DNA of 32,500 nt from Trachelipus rathkii (lineage: Eukaryota; Arthropoda; Malacostraca; Isopoda; Trachelipodidae), in assembly GCA_015478945.1 (NCBI GenBank), contig JABUQX010131136.1:1-32500 (forward strand). Direction: 5' to 3'. This document shows positions 24,250 to 32,500 of the stretch, piece after piece; position 1 is the stretch's first letter, and each line of letters opens with the position of its first letter. Both the position numbers and the translations under genes were made by a program. The notes under the pieces were generated by a model. That model was not told the DNA's origin and did no database searches. It saw only the letters and a list, made by a program, of their open reading frames with translations.

Positions 24250-25371
24250 ACTTAGGGGAGGATCCCAATATTTTGCTCTGGCGTAGAAATTTCTCCCTAA
24301 ATGGACATCAAATTTCCGGAATTTTCAAGCCGATTTTGACTTATATATGACCAAAATGTAGCTTTTTTTGCACTCTAAAACGTTGTTTTCCCAGTGTTTT
24401 TCTGTGACTGTAGTCATTCTTTTCAGAAATTTCAATTTTTCAAAATCCACGTTTTTTACTATTTTCATTAACTTTCAGATTTTTTTGCGAATGACTTTCA
24501 ACTTGAATATGATAGATGGGTCGCATTACCTAAATATTGCACATATAAACAAATTTTTTTTTTTGAAAATTTTTTTAGTTAATGTTCAAAAGTGTCCAAT
24601 TTCCAAACCTATTTTTTTTAATTTGAAAAGTGAAAAATTATATATATTATTTTTTTAACCATCCGATCACATCAAATTTTTCAGGGCTTTGTATAGTCGG
24701 GAAGAATGCATCTTTTTTACTTAGATAATTTCTTTGTATACTCAATAGAAAATTTTTAAAAAATTTTCAAAACTTTTTTTTTTTTTTGAAAGATTGTATC
24801 ATAATAAATAAAACCTATGCATATAACAAAGAAATTATCTAGTAAAAAGATTGCATTTGGGCCGCGATTTTAATACATGTAAAAAATTCAAAACCATTGC
24901 ATATACAAAGAAATTATTAGTAAAAAGATGCATCTTGCCGACTATAAAAAGCCCTGAAAATTTGAATGTTGATATTCCCAGGAAAAAAAATGTAATTTTT
25001 CACTTTTCAAATTAAAAAAAAATGGGTTTGGAAATTGGGACAATGGCTGGCAAATAACTAAAAAAATACCGAATCACTAGAAAAAGCATATTATTGGTAT
25101 TCGCATACACCCATATTTCAACTTTTAAGTCATTTTGCAAAAAATTCCTGGAATTAATTAAAAAAGGTCAAAAACGTGGTTTTTGAAAATTAAAAGTTAT
25201 GAAGAATGACTACAGTCACAGATAAACACTGGAAAAACGTTTTAAAAAAAAAAGCTACATTTGGTGTTTAATATAGTCAAAATCGGCTGAAAATTTCGAA
25301 TTTTATGTCCATTTTTAGGGGGGAGGGAAATTTAGGCTACGCCCGAGCCCAAAATTGGACACTTGCCCTTA
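24250..25371. mobile_element. large palindromic (foldback/MITE-like) element, copy B
   Basis: The arms (about 24250-24770 and 24880-25371) are imperfect reverse complements over roughly 500 bases. Paired landmarks from outside in are: CAATATTTTGCTCTGGCGTAG with CTACGCCCGAGCCCAAAATTG; AAATGGACAT with ATGTCCATTT; AGCCGATTTTGACT with AGTCAAAATCGGCT; ATGTAGCTTTTTTT with AAAAAAAGCTACAT; GACTGTAGTCATTCTT with AAGAATGACTACAGTC; CCAATTTCCAAACC with GGTTTGGAAATTGG; AATTTGAAAAGTGAAAAATTA with TAATTTTTCACTTTTCAAATT; and CAGGGCTTTGTATAGTCGG with CCGACTATAAAAAGCCCTG. An open frame at 24368-24658 on the plus strand is only a shadow of the T-rich arm. Sequence and order match copy A at 3141-3920, so this is a family. 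It is non-coding and the transposase source is unknown. Confidence 0.75.
24705..24946. repeat. triplicated motif at the centre of palindrome B
   Basis: A block of about 45 bases containing GCATCTTTTTTACTTAGATAA and TTTCTTTGTATA occurs once on the plus strand (24709-24748) and twice as its reverse complement (24811-24855 and 24890-24935). The two inverted copies form a direct repeat of about 75-80 bases. The first matches less well beyond GCATTTGGG, while the second continues into the right arm. The centre of the element has therefore been enlarged by a local duplication. Confidence 0.6.
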
Positions 25372-25467
25372 ATGTTGATCTGTATATATAAATTCTAGAT
25401 TTTTTTTCTGCAATGTCTCAAGGTAATTGTAGCTCTATCTTACTCTTTAGTGTTTTTTATGCTTTTT

Positions 25468-25495
25468 AGTATTATTATTTTTATTATTATTATTA

Positions 25496-25574
<79 letters not shown>
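25468..25574. repeat. (ATT)n microsatellite
   Basis: An almost perfect ATT trinucleotide run, with looser copies continuing to about 25735. The plus strand is T-rich here, unlike the TAA/TAAA blocks in the first 20 kb. The small open frame at 25664-25870 is a shadow of this repeat. Confidence 0.9.
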
Positions 25575-26200
25575 TTGAAGTTATTATTTATTATCATCAT
25601 TATTATTATTTTATTATTTTTTAACAATTTATTTTTACTTATTTTTATTTTAAATGTTTTTTTTTGTATTGTAAAATTATGATTTGTATTATATTATTAT
25701 TATTTATTATTATTATTATTATTATTAGTCTTATTGAATTTATTATTTTAATTCAACTCAACCGAAGACCATCATTAATTAGTTTTAATTTCATGCTTTA
25801 TATTTTGATGTTTTATTCTTTTTTATTTTCTTGTTATAGTTCTTTTACTGTTAATATTTTAATTTTTTAATTTCTATTTTTAATTTTACCTTTATAAATT
25901 ATAGTTTTAAAATATATTTTGCCAAAACCCATGTCCATGTCAATGTCCGAAGTTCGTCCTAATTAATATTCAAATATTGCATTCAGATAGTGTAATGGAC
26001 ATGGAGTTGTAGAGCCAAAACGGTGCGAGTTCTTGAGTTCTTATTACTGGCGCTTTTGATCAATGATAAATCTGCGTGTTTACTGATTAACGGCGCGTTT
26101 GTTATCTTATTGTGATATAATTTTTTAATTTATTTTTTATTTTTTAAATAAAAATAACAATAAATAAATCTAAATAATAATAAGTAATAATCAATTTTTA
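25575..26200. other. T-rich tail of the ATT repeat and mixed sequence
   Basis: Loose ATT/TTTTA words to about 25900, then mixed sequence (for example CCATGTCCATGTCAATGTCC near 25930, a short GTCCAT/GTCAAT hexamer-like run). No gene. Confidence 0.5.
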
Positions 26201-26338
26201 AAAATGATATATATATATATATATAATATAGTATATATATATATATATTTATTATATATATATATATAATATATATTATTTATATATATATATATATGTA
26301 TATTATATATATATATTTAATATATATATATACTATTA
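26201..26338. repeat. (TA)n block
   Basis: Mostly alternating TA with TTTA interruptions. A and T are balanced here, unlike the earlier A-rich blocks. Confidence 0.85.
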
Positions 26339-26519
26339 TCACCGTATATATGGCCACACCACTCAAATCCGGAGGTGACTAATCCTATTACAGGTTAGGC
26401 TTATTGTATCGGGCTAATTTGAAATGTGAGCATATATGATAACATAATCGCTGTCGTACAGAGATTAACGTGCCATTGCGCATTCTAAAATCGGAATGTT
26501 CATAAGAAGGTTGAAATTT

Positions 26520-26960
26520 GCAGAGCGGATTCGTGAGTCGGATTCTGGAAGAGTCGGAATCGGAATCGGGCGTTGGGCATTGGGCACCGTTGGCTCCGGT
26601 GCGGTGCTGGATTAGTAAATATTTGTGTAATGATACTTAATTTGTATCTTTTATTATGTTATCGAACTCCGTAGATCTCGCAATAAACTGTATGGGTTTT
26701 CAAGTGTGAGGGGTGTCTGGGGAACCCCCCTTTCGTGGGCCCCTGAAAATGGCGAAATGCATCAGGAAGTGATGAAAGGAGTCAGATTCGGAGTCAGAGA
26801 AGGAGAGTCGGCGAAGGAGTTGAGTCAGAGGAGTCAGAAAGTAGGTCCCAACACGGTGCTGGAGCGTGCGATTGGCGTGAGGTTGAATAACATTCGTATA
26901 ACACAATGTTGGTGTTCCTTATTATGTTATGGGTATCTGTAGATTTCGGAAATAGGATTG
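26520..26960. repeat. GC-richer hexamer patch, tandemly duplicated
   Basis: Two copies lie in direct orientation. Copy 1 has GAGTCGGAATCGGAATCGGG, then CGGTGCTGG (26602), then TTATTATGTTAT (26651) and GTAGAT. Copy 2 has GAGTCAGATTCGGAGTCAGA, then CGGTGCTGG (26854), TTATTATGTTAT (26920) and GTAGAT. Offsets are 252 to 269 bases. Between them lies a self-complementary GC-rich stretch, GGTGTCTGGGGAACCCCCC followed by TTTCGTGGGCCCC. Long open frames cross the patch on both strands at 26700-26942, but they are by-products of the GC-rich hexamers and show no recognisable protein. Confidence 0.6.
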
Positions 26961-26999
26961 TAAGTTTCTTAAAAATCTATATTCTTTTTATGCTTTTAC

Positions 27000-28860
27000 G
27001 TACCTAAAGCAGTAAATCCGTAAATCAAGTAAATTAACTCCTCCCCTACCCGCCCCACCCACATGTGATCTATAATTATATTGTTCTATTAATCTAGTTA
27101 TTTTTGATTACGTTAAACTTTTTTATTAAAAATTGTTTATTCCTTTAAAACAGGATGCTCAAAATTTAAGAAAAACAATCAAAATTAGCGTCGTTGTCAA
27201 CACTCCATGGATTCAATTGATCTCTTGATACTGTTTCACTATTGATTCGTCGTCATATTTTTTTATAAAAATTGTTTCTTTTACCTACGCTTAAAGAGTA
27301 AATACCAACCCCCCTCCCCCTCCTCCCACCTGCTCATGATCTATTGATCTATTGATCCTTAGATCTATGATTCAAGTCATATTTTGGTATAACATAACAA
27401 CAAAACTTTATTCTTTTTATGTTTATACGTAAAAAATTGCGTTTTTACACCCCTAAAACAGTAAATCAGTAAATCGTAAATCAAACTGCCCTACTCACTT
27501 GAAGAAATTCCTGTGTAATCCTGACCTTTCATTGACTAATTGATAAATATTTAAAGGAAAATTGAGGAGTAATATAGCACAAAATGAGTTCTTATACCGA
27601 CAACGAATATACTTTTAACCTAACAAAATTCTCAGAAATGAACAAAGAATTGAAGAAATTCTGACTAAGAATTAATTAACAACCAAAAACTAGCACAATT
27701 CCTTAGCACGAATAAACTGCTAAATTAACAAGTTCACATTAACAAGTAAAGTAAAACTAGATACAAAAGCGTACCTATTCCCAATTTGTCAAGCATATCT
27801 CTTACTAACCAAACGAATATATGCTAAATGTAAACCGTTTTTTTGTATTAACATAAGGCATTCCCCTCCAAATGTTTATCAAGAAATCTACTAACTGTCA
27901 ATAATCTCAGTGCCATCTGGGACAAAGGGTTATCTGAGAGGAATATAAAAAATGGTTTTGAAACTGTCATAGGACAGTGTAATCCCTTACTAATCGTGAT
28001 ATCAGTAAATCGGTAAATCAAAGTAGATAAACAAGCTAACTCCCTCGCCCTCTCCTAACATCTATGACTATTGATACTATTGTTTTTTCCTGTCAATTTC
28101 GAGTATATATTTGGATAAAATATGCATAAAAATCTGGTTTTTATACCTGATCAACAATATTGCTAGCGTAGAAAAGTTTTCTCATTAATAAAGTTCATAT
28201 ATATCTGAACTAAGAATATAATGCACCAACGACAAACCTACCACCTTAAGCACGAATAAACTGCTAACATTAACAAAGTTCCACACTTAACAACAGTAAA
28301 GTAACTAACATAGCAACAAAAGAGTACCTATTCCACTTTGTCACTCAATGTTCTGCATAGGAATGCTAATTTTACCAAGAACATGGTAAATTTGAAAAAA
28401 TGTATCACACTTGTCTAATTATCATAATAACACAAATATATATATATAGGGTTTTCATTAAATAGTAATTTTAACAAACATTTATGATAACCTTAACCTA
28501 ACTATCAAATCCCAACGAATAATTGCAACATAACAAAGTTTTATCAAAATATAAAATATTTTTTGAATAAAATATCATAGTAAGTGTAATTAGTTTACTG
28601 ATGCCTAAAACCAGTAAATAGTAAACTCAGTATATTTCAACATCCCCCCTCCAACCCTCCCCCCCCTCTCACGCTTCATATACTATTGATCTATTGATTA
28701 TTGATTCAAGTCATATTTTGAGTATCATTTTGGATAACATAGCATAAAAATAAGTTCTTTTATTACTAAACAACAAATATATTTAGGTAACAAAGTTTTC
28801 CTAAGTAAAGTAACATAAGCATAAACTTGAGCTAAGAATATAGTGTACAACGATTAATAT
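27000..28860. repeat. decayed tandem array with C-rich tracts and TTGATCTA repeats
   Basis: Five degenerate units begin with CCTAAAACAGTAAATC-like sequence at about 27003, 27286, 27452, 27995 and 28603. After that block most units carry a C-rich tract (for example CTCCCCTACCCGCCCCACCC near 27040, similar tracts near 27310 and 28640; weaker near 27488 and 28042), then ATGATCTATTGATCTATTGA-like repeats, then ATTCAAGTCATATTTTG and a stretch ending in TTCTTTTTATG. Units 3 and 4 are the longest and also share GCACGAATAAACTGC (27706 and 28250) and GTACCTATTCC; both landmark pairs are 544 bases apart. Other spacings are about 285, 164 and 609, so units are truncated or expanded. No open frame is conserved. 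It looks like an old satellite or a nested duplicated element. Confidence 0.65.
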
Positions 28861-29009
28861 GTACGTTTATCCTTAATGTTTAAAGCACTTTTATATCCAA
28901 TCGATCCCGAAGAATGGTAACCGTTTTGAACCTTCTACTTATTACTATGGCTCTCACCAGTGTTGTATTTGAATGTAGCCTCAATTCTCATTTTTGTGAA
29001 TTGTCTGAA

Positions 29010-29740
29010 ATTATCTTTCGACGCACGCTCGAGGTCGACTGGTGAAATCCTTATCTATTTTACCGATTTGTAGTCTTCTGCCTGTGAGGATTGCGGGAGT
29101 CCTCGTATGTGGTGGTGCTGGGCTCTTCCTTCGTGTTTCCTTATCAGCTTTGCTCAATCTAGTCAAGCTTTATTTCAAATTGTTTAATATCGGTTGTTGC
29201 ATATGATGAGACTATTTCTCCCTTTTCAGTCAATAGTAGAGCTCTTCAAGGGGCTATCTTATTTCCTACTTTTAGTAGTGACCTATTTTGCTGCCCTTCC
29301 ATCGCTTTCAATTTATATGTCAATAACTAGTATTTATTATTATACCCATTTCAAATCTTCCCTCTTTTCATCTTAAATTGCATCTCAACTTCAACTTTCC
29401 GCCTTTTCCTAACTCACTTGACTTTTTATTTAGCGCTCTATCTTTGTTTTAAGGTACTACAGGGGCAGTTTCGTGAGGGTGCTGACCACTCGCATTCCAC
29501 CTTTTTTACGACGTCTTCGTAGCACAAGAGAGGGATGCAGTGTCTTCTCTCGATTTTTATGTGGAGATCGATAACTCCATTAGTAATCCAAGTAGCGCTT
29601 TTTCCTATCTAGCCACCTATATTATATAGAATTGACTTTCACCTCCCAAAGTTTTTGCATAATTTAACCTATGTCACCTTGAAGTTTGCAACAGGTTCGA
29701 CCTTGTGTTAGCTACTCTTTTATATTAAGCTGTGCTTGAA
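29010..29740 (+). pseudogene. decayed Jockey-like non-LTR reverse transcriptase
   Basis: A relic of a LINE-type reverse transcriptase on the plus strand. In the frame with codons at 29224-29226 and onward one reads ISVVAYDETISPFS, then VNSRALQGAILFPTF, then a segment ending in LYVNN and a TAG. This follows the family order VVVDG-x-SSPFxVNSGVPQGSVLSPTLF, then the YADD/FADD catalytic box. The conserved GVPQGS is now RALQGA and the catalytic aspartate pair is replaced by Asn-Asn, so the enzyme is dead. An upstream TAG (in LCSI*SSFIS) sits where the family often has Trp. After the catalytic box the similarity seems to continue in another frame (SIYYYTHFKSS), which indicates a frameshift. A weak match to the post-RT motif Q-VRPC-x-x-YS lies near 29690-29720. 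The family is recognised from memory of Jockey-clade motifs; the outer limits are approximate. It may lie in an intron of the gene represented by the exon at 29857. Confidence 0.6.
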
Positions 29741-29841
29741 TAGTGCTCCGTCTGTGAGAGGTGGTGACAGATTAAAAATAATAAAACATATTTTCCTATT
29801 AACTTTTACTTAAATGTATGTGATTTGTGTTACTTATCCTT

Positions 29842-29856
29842 TTATTTTTTTCATAG
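29842..29856 (+). promoter_or_regulatory. predicted 3' splice acceptor
   Basis: A run of T with one C ends in CATAG directly before the open frame that starts at 29857. This fits a eukaryotic polypyrimidine tract plus AG acceptor. If used, the first intact codon after the junction is ACT when the intron phase is 0. The donor partner was not identified. Confidence 0.5.
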
Positions 29857-30039
29857 ACTGCAAGCATGAAAGATCTTGAGAAGGAAGGTGAAGAAGCAGC
29901 AGCGCGTCTTCAACGTGGAGTCGAACGAGGTCAAAAAATATTGGATGATATTAATAGGGCATTAGCAGATATAGCAAATACACAGCTAGCTATTAACAGG
30001 ATAACCGAAGCGTCTCAAGGAGATTTAATTAAAATATGA
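29857..30039 (+). CDS. coding exon (terminal) or 57-aa micro-ORF, helical protein of unknown function
   Basis: The most gene-like segment of the window. A pyrimidine-rich stretch ending in TTTTTTTCATAG (to 29856) is a good 3' splice site. It is followed by an open frame reading T-A-S, then a Met at 29866, then 56 further codons to TGA at 30037-30039. The Met has A at -3. The product is strongly amphipathic and charged: an acidic/basic start (MKDLEKEGEEAAARLQ), then ILDDINRALADIANTQ, ending GDLIKI. Leu/Ile spacing of three to four residues predicts a helix or coiled coil, without cysteines, signal peptide or membrane span. Codons use more G and C than the surroundings, as in exons of AT-rich genomes. 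I do not recognise the family. It may be the last exon of a gene whose earlier exons lie upstream beyond a decayed retroelement, or a stand-alone small protein with an intron in its 5' UTR. An AATAAA lies at 30593-30598, rather far downstream. Reading as coding is inference from composition, splice context and lack of stops. Confidence 0.6.
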   Translation, partial: TASMKDLEKEGEEAAARLQRGVERGQKILDDINRALADIANTQLAINRITEASQGDLIKI

Positions 30040-31085
30040 AAGATATTTACCATAAATGACAATGTTAAATACCTATTTGACCTAACTTGACCCTGCTTGT
30101 CATAGATATCATTTATCTTTTTCAAGGTCAATATTTGATTTTAACTGCCATAAATGTTCGTGTAATGAAACAGAAAAACGTAGGCAGGACTCTTTTACTC
30201 CCCCTTTTTTTATTTATTTAGTTAGTTTATTTATAGTATTTACTTTTTAATTTAATTGTTTTCTCTTTTGACGAATAATATTGAGATTATATACGTTTTT
30301 TTTATGACATAATATATAATAATTTATTCATGGGTTCTCTTTACCTAATTGTGTCTCACTAGAATTACTTTAAATCGCAGAGTTGTTGAGTCAACAACAT
30401 AGACTCCTCAGTTTCTTATGTATCTTACCCTGACTCAAATCTGATATGTGGATAATTAGAATAAGCTACCATTTGCCACAACTAAGTGATTCATCAAACT
30501 ACTGCTTAAAACACGTATCCTCAAATATTTAAATTTAATGAGTGTATATGCCATTTATTTATTTGCTACTTTTCTATTATTATTTTTAACCAAATAAAAA
30601 AAAATTTACATAGACTTGGTAAAAAAATCAAATCGTTGCAAGTTAAATATTAAAAAATAAAATAAAAAAAAATTAGGTAAAAGGTATTATGGCAAATATT
30701 TTTAATCATTTAATTACAAAATTAAAAGTTCATAGATTTGTTTCAATTCTTACAAATTTAAAACTACGACTATAATTCCTAGCAATAAGGCCAATTGAGT
30801 GCGGATTATCGTTATGTGTTAGTATAATATTGTATGTATATAAAATTGTTATTATAATTAACTATAGTAGTTTATAAATCATATGTTCATACTTTATATT
30901 ATATACATAATATAATCATTTTAATTAACAAAAACCTTAATAAAATACAATATAAAATATAAATAAAAACAAGATATCATAACTGAAAACTAATGAAATA
31001 AATCAAAAAATAAAAATGAAAAAAAGTATTGATATATATAAAGTTGATCGTGAATTCTTACAATAGAAAATCAAATAAATTAATT
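30040..31085. other. AT-rich sequence after the coding exon, no further gene seen
   Basis: Probably the 3' untranslated and intergenic part of the gene ending at 30039. TTGACC at 30087 and GGTCAA at 30126 could pair as a small stem. AATAAA occurs at 30593-30598. Later parts are A-rich with no open frame. Confidence 0.4.
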
Positions 31086-31182
31086 TATTTTTTTTTATAT
31101 TATAGATATATAATAATATTAATTATTTATAATATTATATAAATAATATAATACTATTAATATAATATATATATTAATTTAA

Positions 31183-31214
<32 letters not shown>

Positions 31215-31540
31215 TAATTTTAATTACTATATATATATATATAATTATATATATATATTATATATATTATTAATATATTATATATAATTATAATAAATTA
31301 TCATATTATATATATATAATATATATAATATTATATATTAATAATATATATATATATATTATATAAATTATATATAAATTAATATATAATAGTATATTAA
31401 TATATATATATATATATATATATTTATATTTGTTATATATATATATTAATATTATATATATTTATACCATATATATTATATATATTATATTATATTTATA
31501 TTAATATTAAAATAATATAAAATATTATGTAGCAATTATA
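31086..31540. repeat. AT low-complexity block
   Basis: TA with TTAA and ATTAAT words. A and T look balanced, unlike the A-rich blocks before 21 kb. Confidence 0.85.
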
Positions 31541-31975
31541 AGGGGGTTGCTTATTGAAAGAGATGAGAGGTTCTTTTTATATATATCTCACGTTGTTGAT
31601 TGCTATACAAAAGCATGACCGAACTTAATTAGAGAACGAAGAAATAAAGTTAACTTATATAGAAAAATTGTAATAGTTTTAAAAAGGAATACCCTTGATT
31701 CACTACTAAAGTCACATTTTATCGATTAAAAGAAAATTGAAATTGCTCAGATATGAAAATAATATGGCATCCAAGACTTTATAAATTTCGATAATTTGAA
31801 ATAATGGTTATAACGGATATAAATATCCTTAGAATAAATGATATCCCATAATATATATAAATTATATATAGTATAATAATATATATATATATTCTTATAT
31901 TAATATATATATATATATTTATATTTACATTATATATAATACACAATAAATACATATGAGAAACTTTGTCTTGCT

Positions 31976-32007
<32 letters not shown>

Positions 32008-32500
32008 GATATATAAATAATATAATATTATATATATATGATTATATATATATCATATAATAATTTATATAATATATATTCATCATACTCACACCAAAAG
32101 TGGCAGGGTGTATTCTATCCTACCTGTCAGTGGACTTATCAGGTGTCTGATATCTTATTATTAATCTACTGACTTTATAAATTACTCCTCTTACACGACC
32201 TTTTTAAGTAGGGCTCTACCAAACCTGAAGATGCGCTTTGATCAACTTATATCTTATCCCTCAAAAGGATAGAGTTACTTCTGATCGTTTTTTTCACTAA
32301 TCACATTATTTATCCTCTAGGATTATTTGAAGTGTCATTCACATACTCTATACTAAGTGGATATAATAGCCTCTACAATATGATATTACCTGTAACTTAT
32401 TAAACTCTTTCTATATTATCATCATTATCAATTGTTGCTGTCTTTACAACACCAGAATTGAGCTTGTCAGTACACCGATACCAACGTCACATACTTCTTG
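31541..32500. other. mixed islands around an AT block, no gene seen
   Basis: Mixed sequence at 31541-31845, a TA block at about 31846-32085 with a short insert at 31950-31975, then a GC-richer stretch from 32086 to the window end. The last stretch has open runs in one plus-strand frame (for example PVSGLIRCLISYY near 32140) broken by stops, so it may begin another element that continues outside the window. Confidence 0.4.

Noticed and set aside
24368..24658. Plus-strand open frame of 96 codons
   Set aside because: It lies inside the left arm of the palindromic element and has no counterpart in copy A; the T-rich arm gives Phe/Ile/Leu codons by chance.
26700..26942. Open frames on both strands of about 70-78 codons
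   Set aside because: Both are open over the same GC-rich hexamer patch; simultaneous openness on both strands and the tandem repeat explain them without a gene.
27000..28860. Regular repeats as a CRISPR array
   Set aside because: Units are hundreds of bases long, uneven and decayed, with no short identical repeats or uniform spacers, in a eukaryotic context.
29194..29376. Plus-strand open frame of 60 codons as a gene or upstream exon
   Set aside because: The reverse transcriptase similarity runs in the other frame through the same bases, so this frame is a shadow of a dead retroelement.

Overview
The window reads as eukaryotic, probably invertebrate and most likely arthropod, non-coding DNA of extreme AT content. 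The grounds are: no bacterial-style gene packing, a coding segment preceded by a pyrimidine tract and AG like a 3' splice site, a decayed Jockey-like (non-LTR) reverse transcriptase, a decayed hAT-type transposase fragment, and a short (CCTAA)n run matching the arthropod TTAGG telomere unit. No RNA gene, CRISPR array, bacterial operon or intact long gene is visible. Most long open frames are by-products of low complexity.

Layout. From 1 to about 20.7 kb, long blocks nearly free of G and C, built from TA, TAA and TAAA units, alternate with islands of ordinary AT-rich sequence. The largest blocks are 4.14-5.26, 6.6-7.13, 7.52-9.10 and 9.35-10.24 kb. The islands hold a GA microsatellite (0.92-1.06 kb), a small imperfect palindrome resembling a MITE (1.61-1.84 kb), a decayed hAT transposase fragment (about 2.80-2.96 kb), a palindromic element (3.14-3.92 kb), a coding-like 45-codon fragment (5.30-5.43 kb), patches of degenerate GG-led hexamers (5.9-6.2, 11.9, 12.25-12.57 and 14.75-14.85 kb), and telomere-like repeats (19.57-19.6 kb).

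From 20.7 to 29.0 kb the sequence is more complex: possible minus-strand coding relics (20.7-21.2 and 23.7-24.1 kb), a diverged tandem duplication of roughly 0.9-kb units (21.69-23.5 kb), a second and larger copy of the palindromic element (24.25-25.37 kb), an (ATT)n microsatellite (25.47-25.57 kb), a GC-richer tandemly duplicated hexamer patch (26.52-26.96 kb), and a decayed tandem array in which each unit carries a C-rich tract and TTGATCTA-like repeats (27.0-28.86 kb).

From 29.0 to 32.5 kb there is a dead Jockey-like reverse transcriptase (29.0-29.74 kb), then the best candidate for a living gene in the window: a small helical coding segment at 29857-30039, either a terminal exon or a 57-residue micro-ORF, followed by an AT-rich tail.

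There is no gene network to describe. The interest lies in the repeat ecology: a palindromic family present twice, several hexamer patches that look like the ends of one transposon superfamily, and a strand asymmetry (A over T) in the low-complexity blocks that disappears or reverses after about 25 kb.
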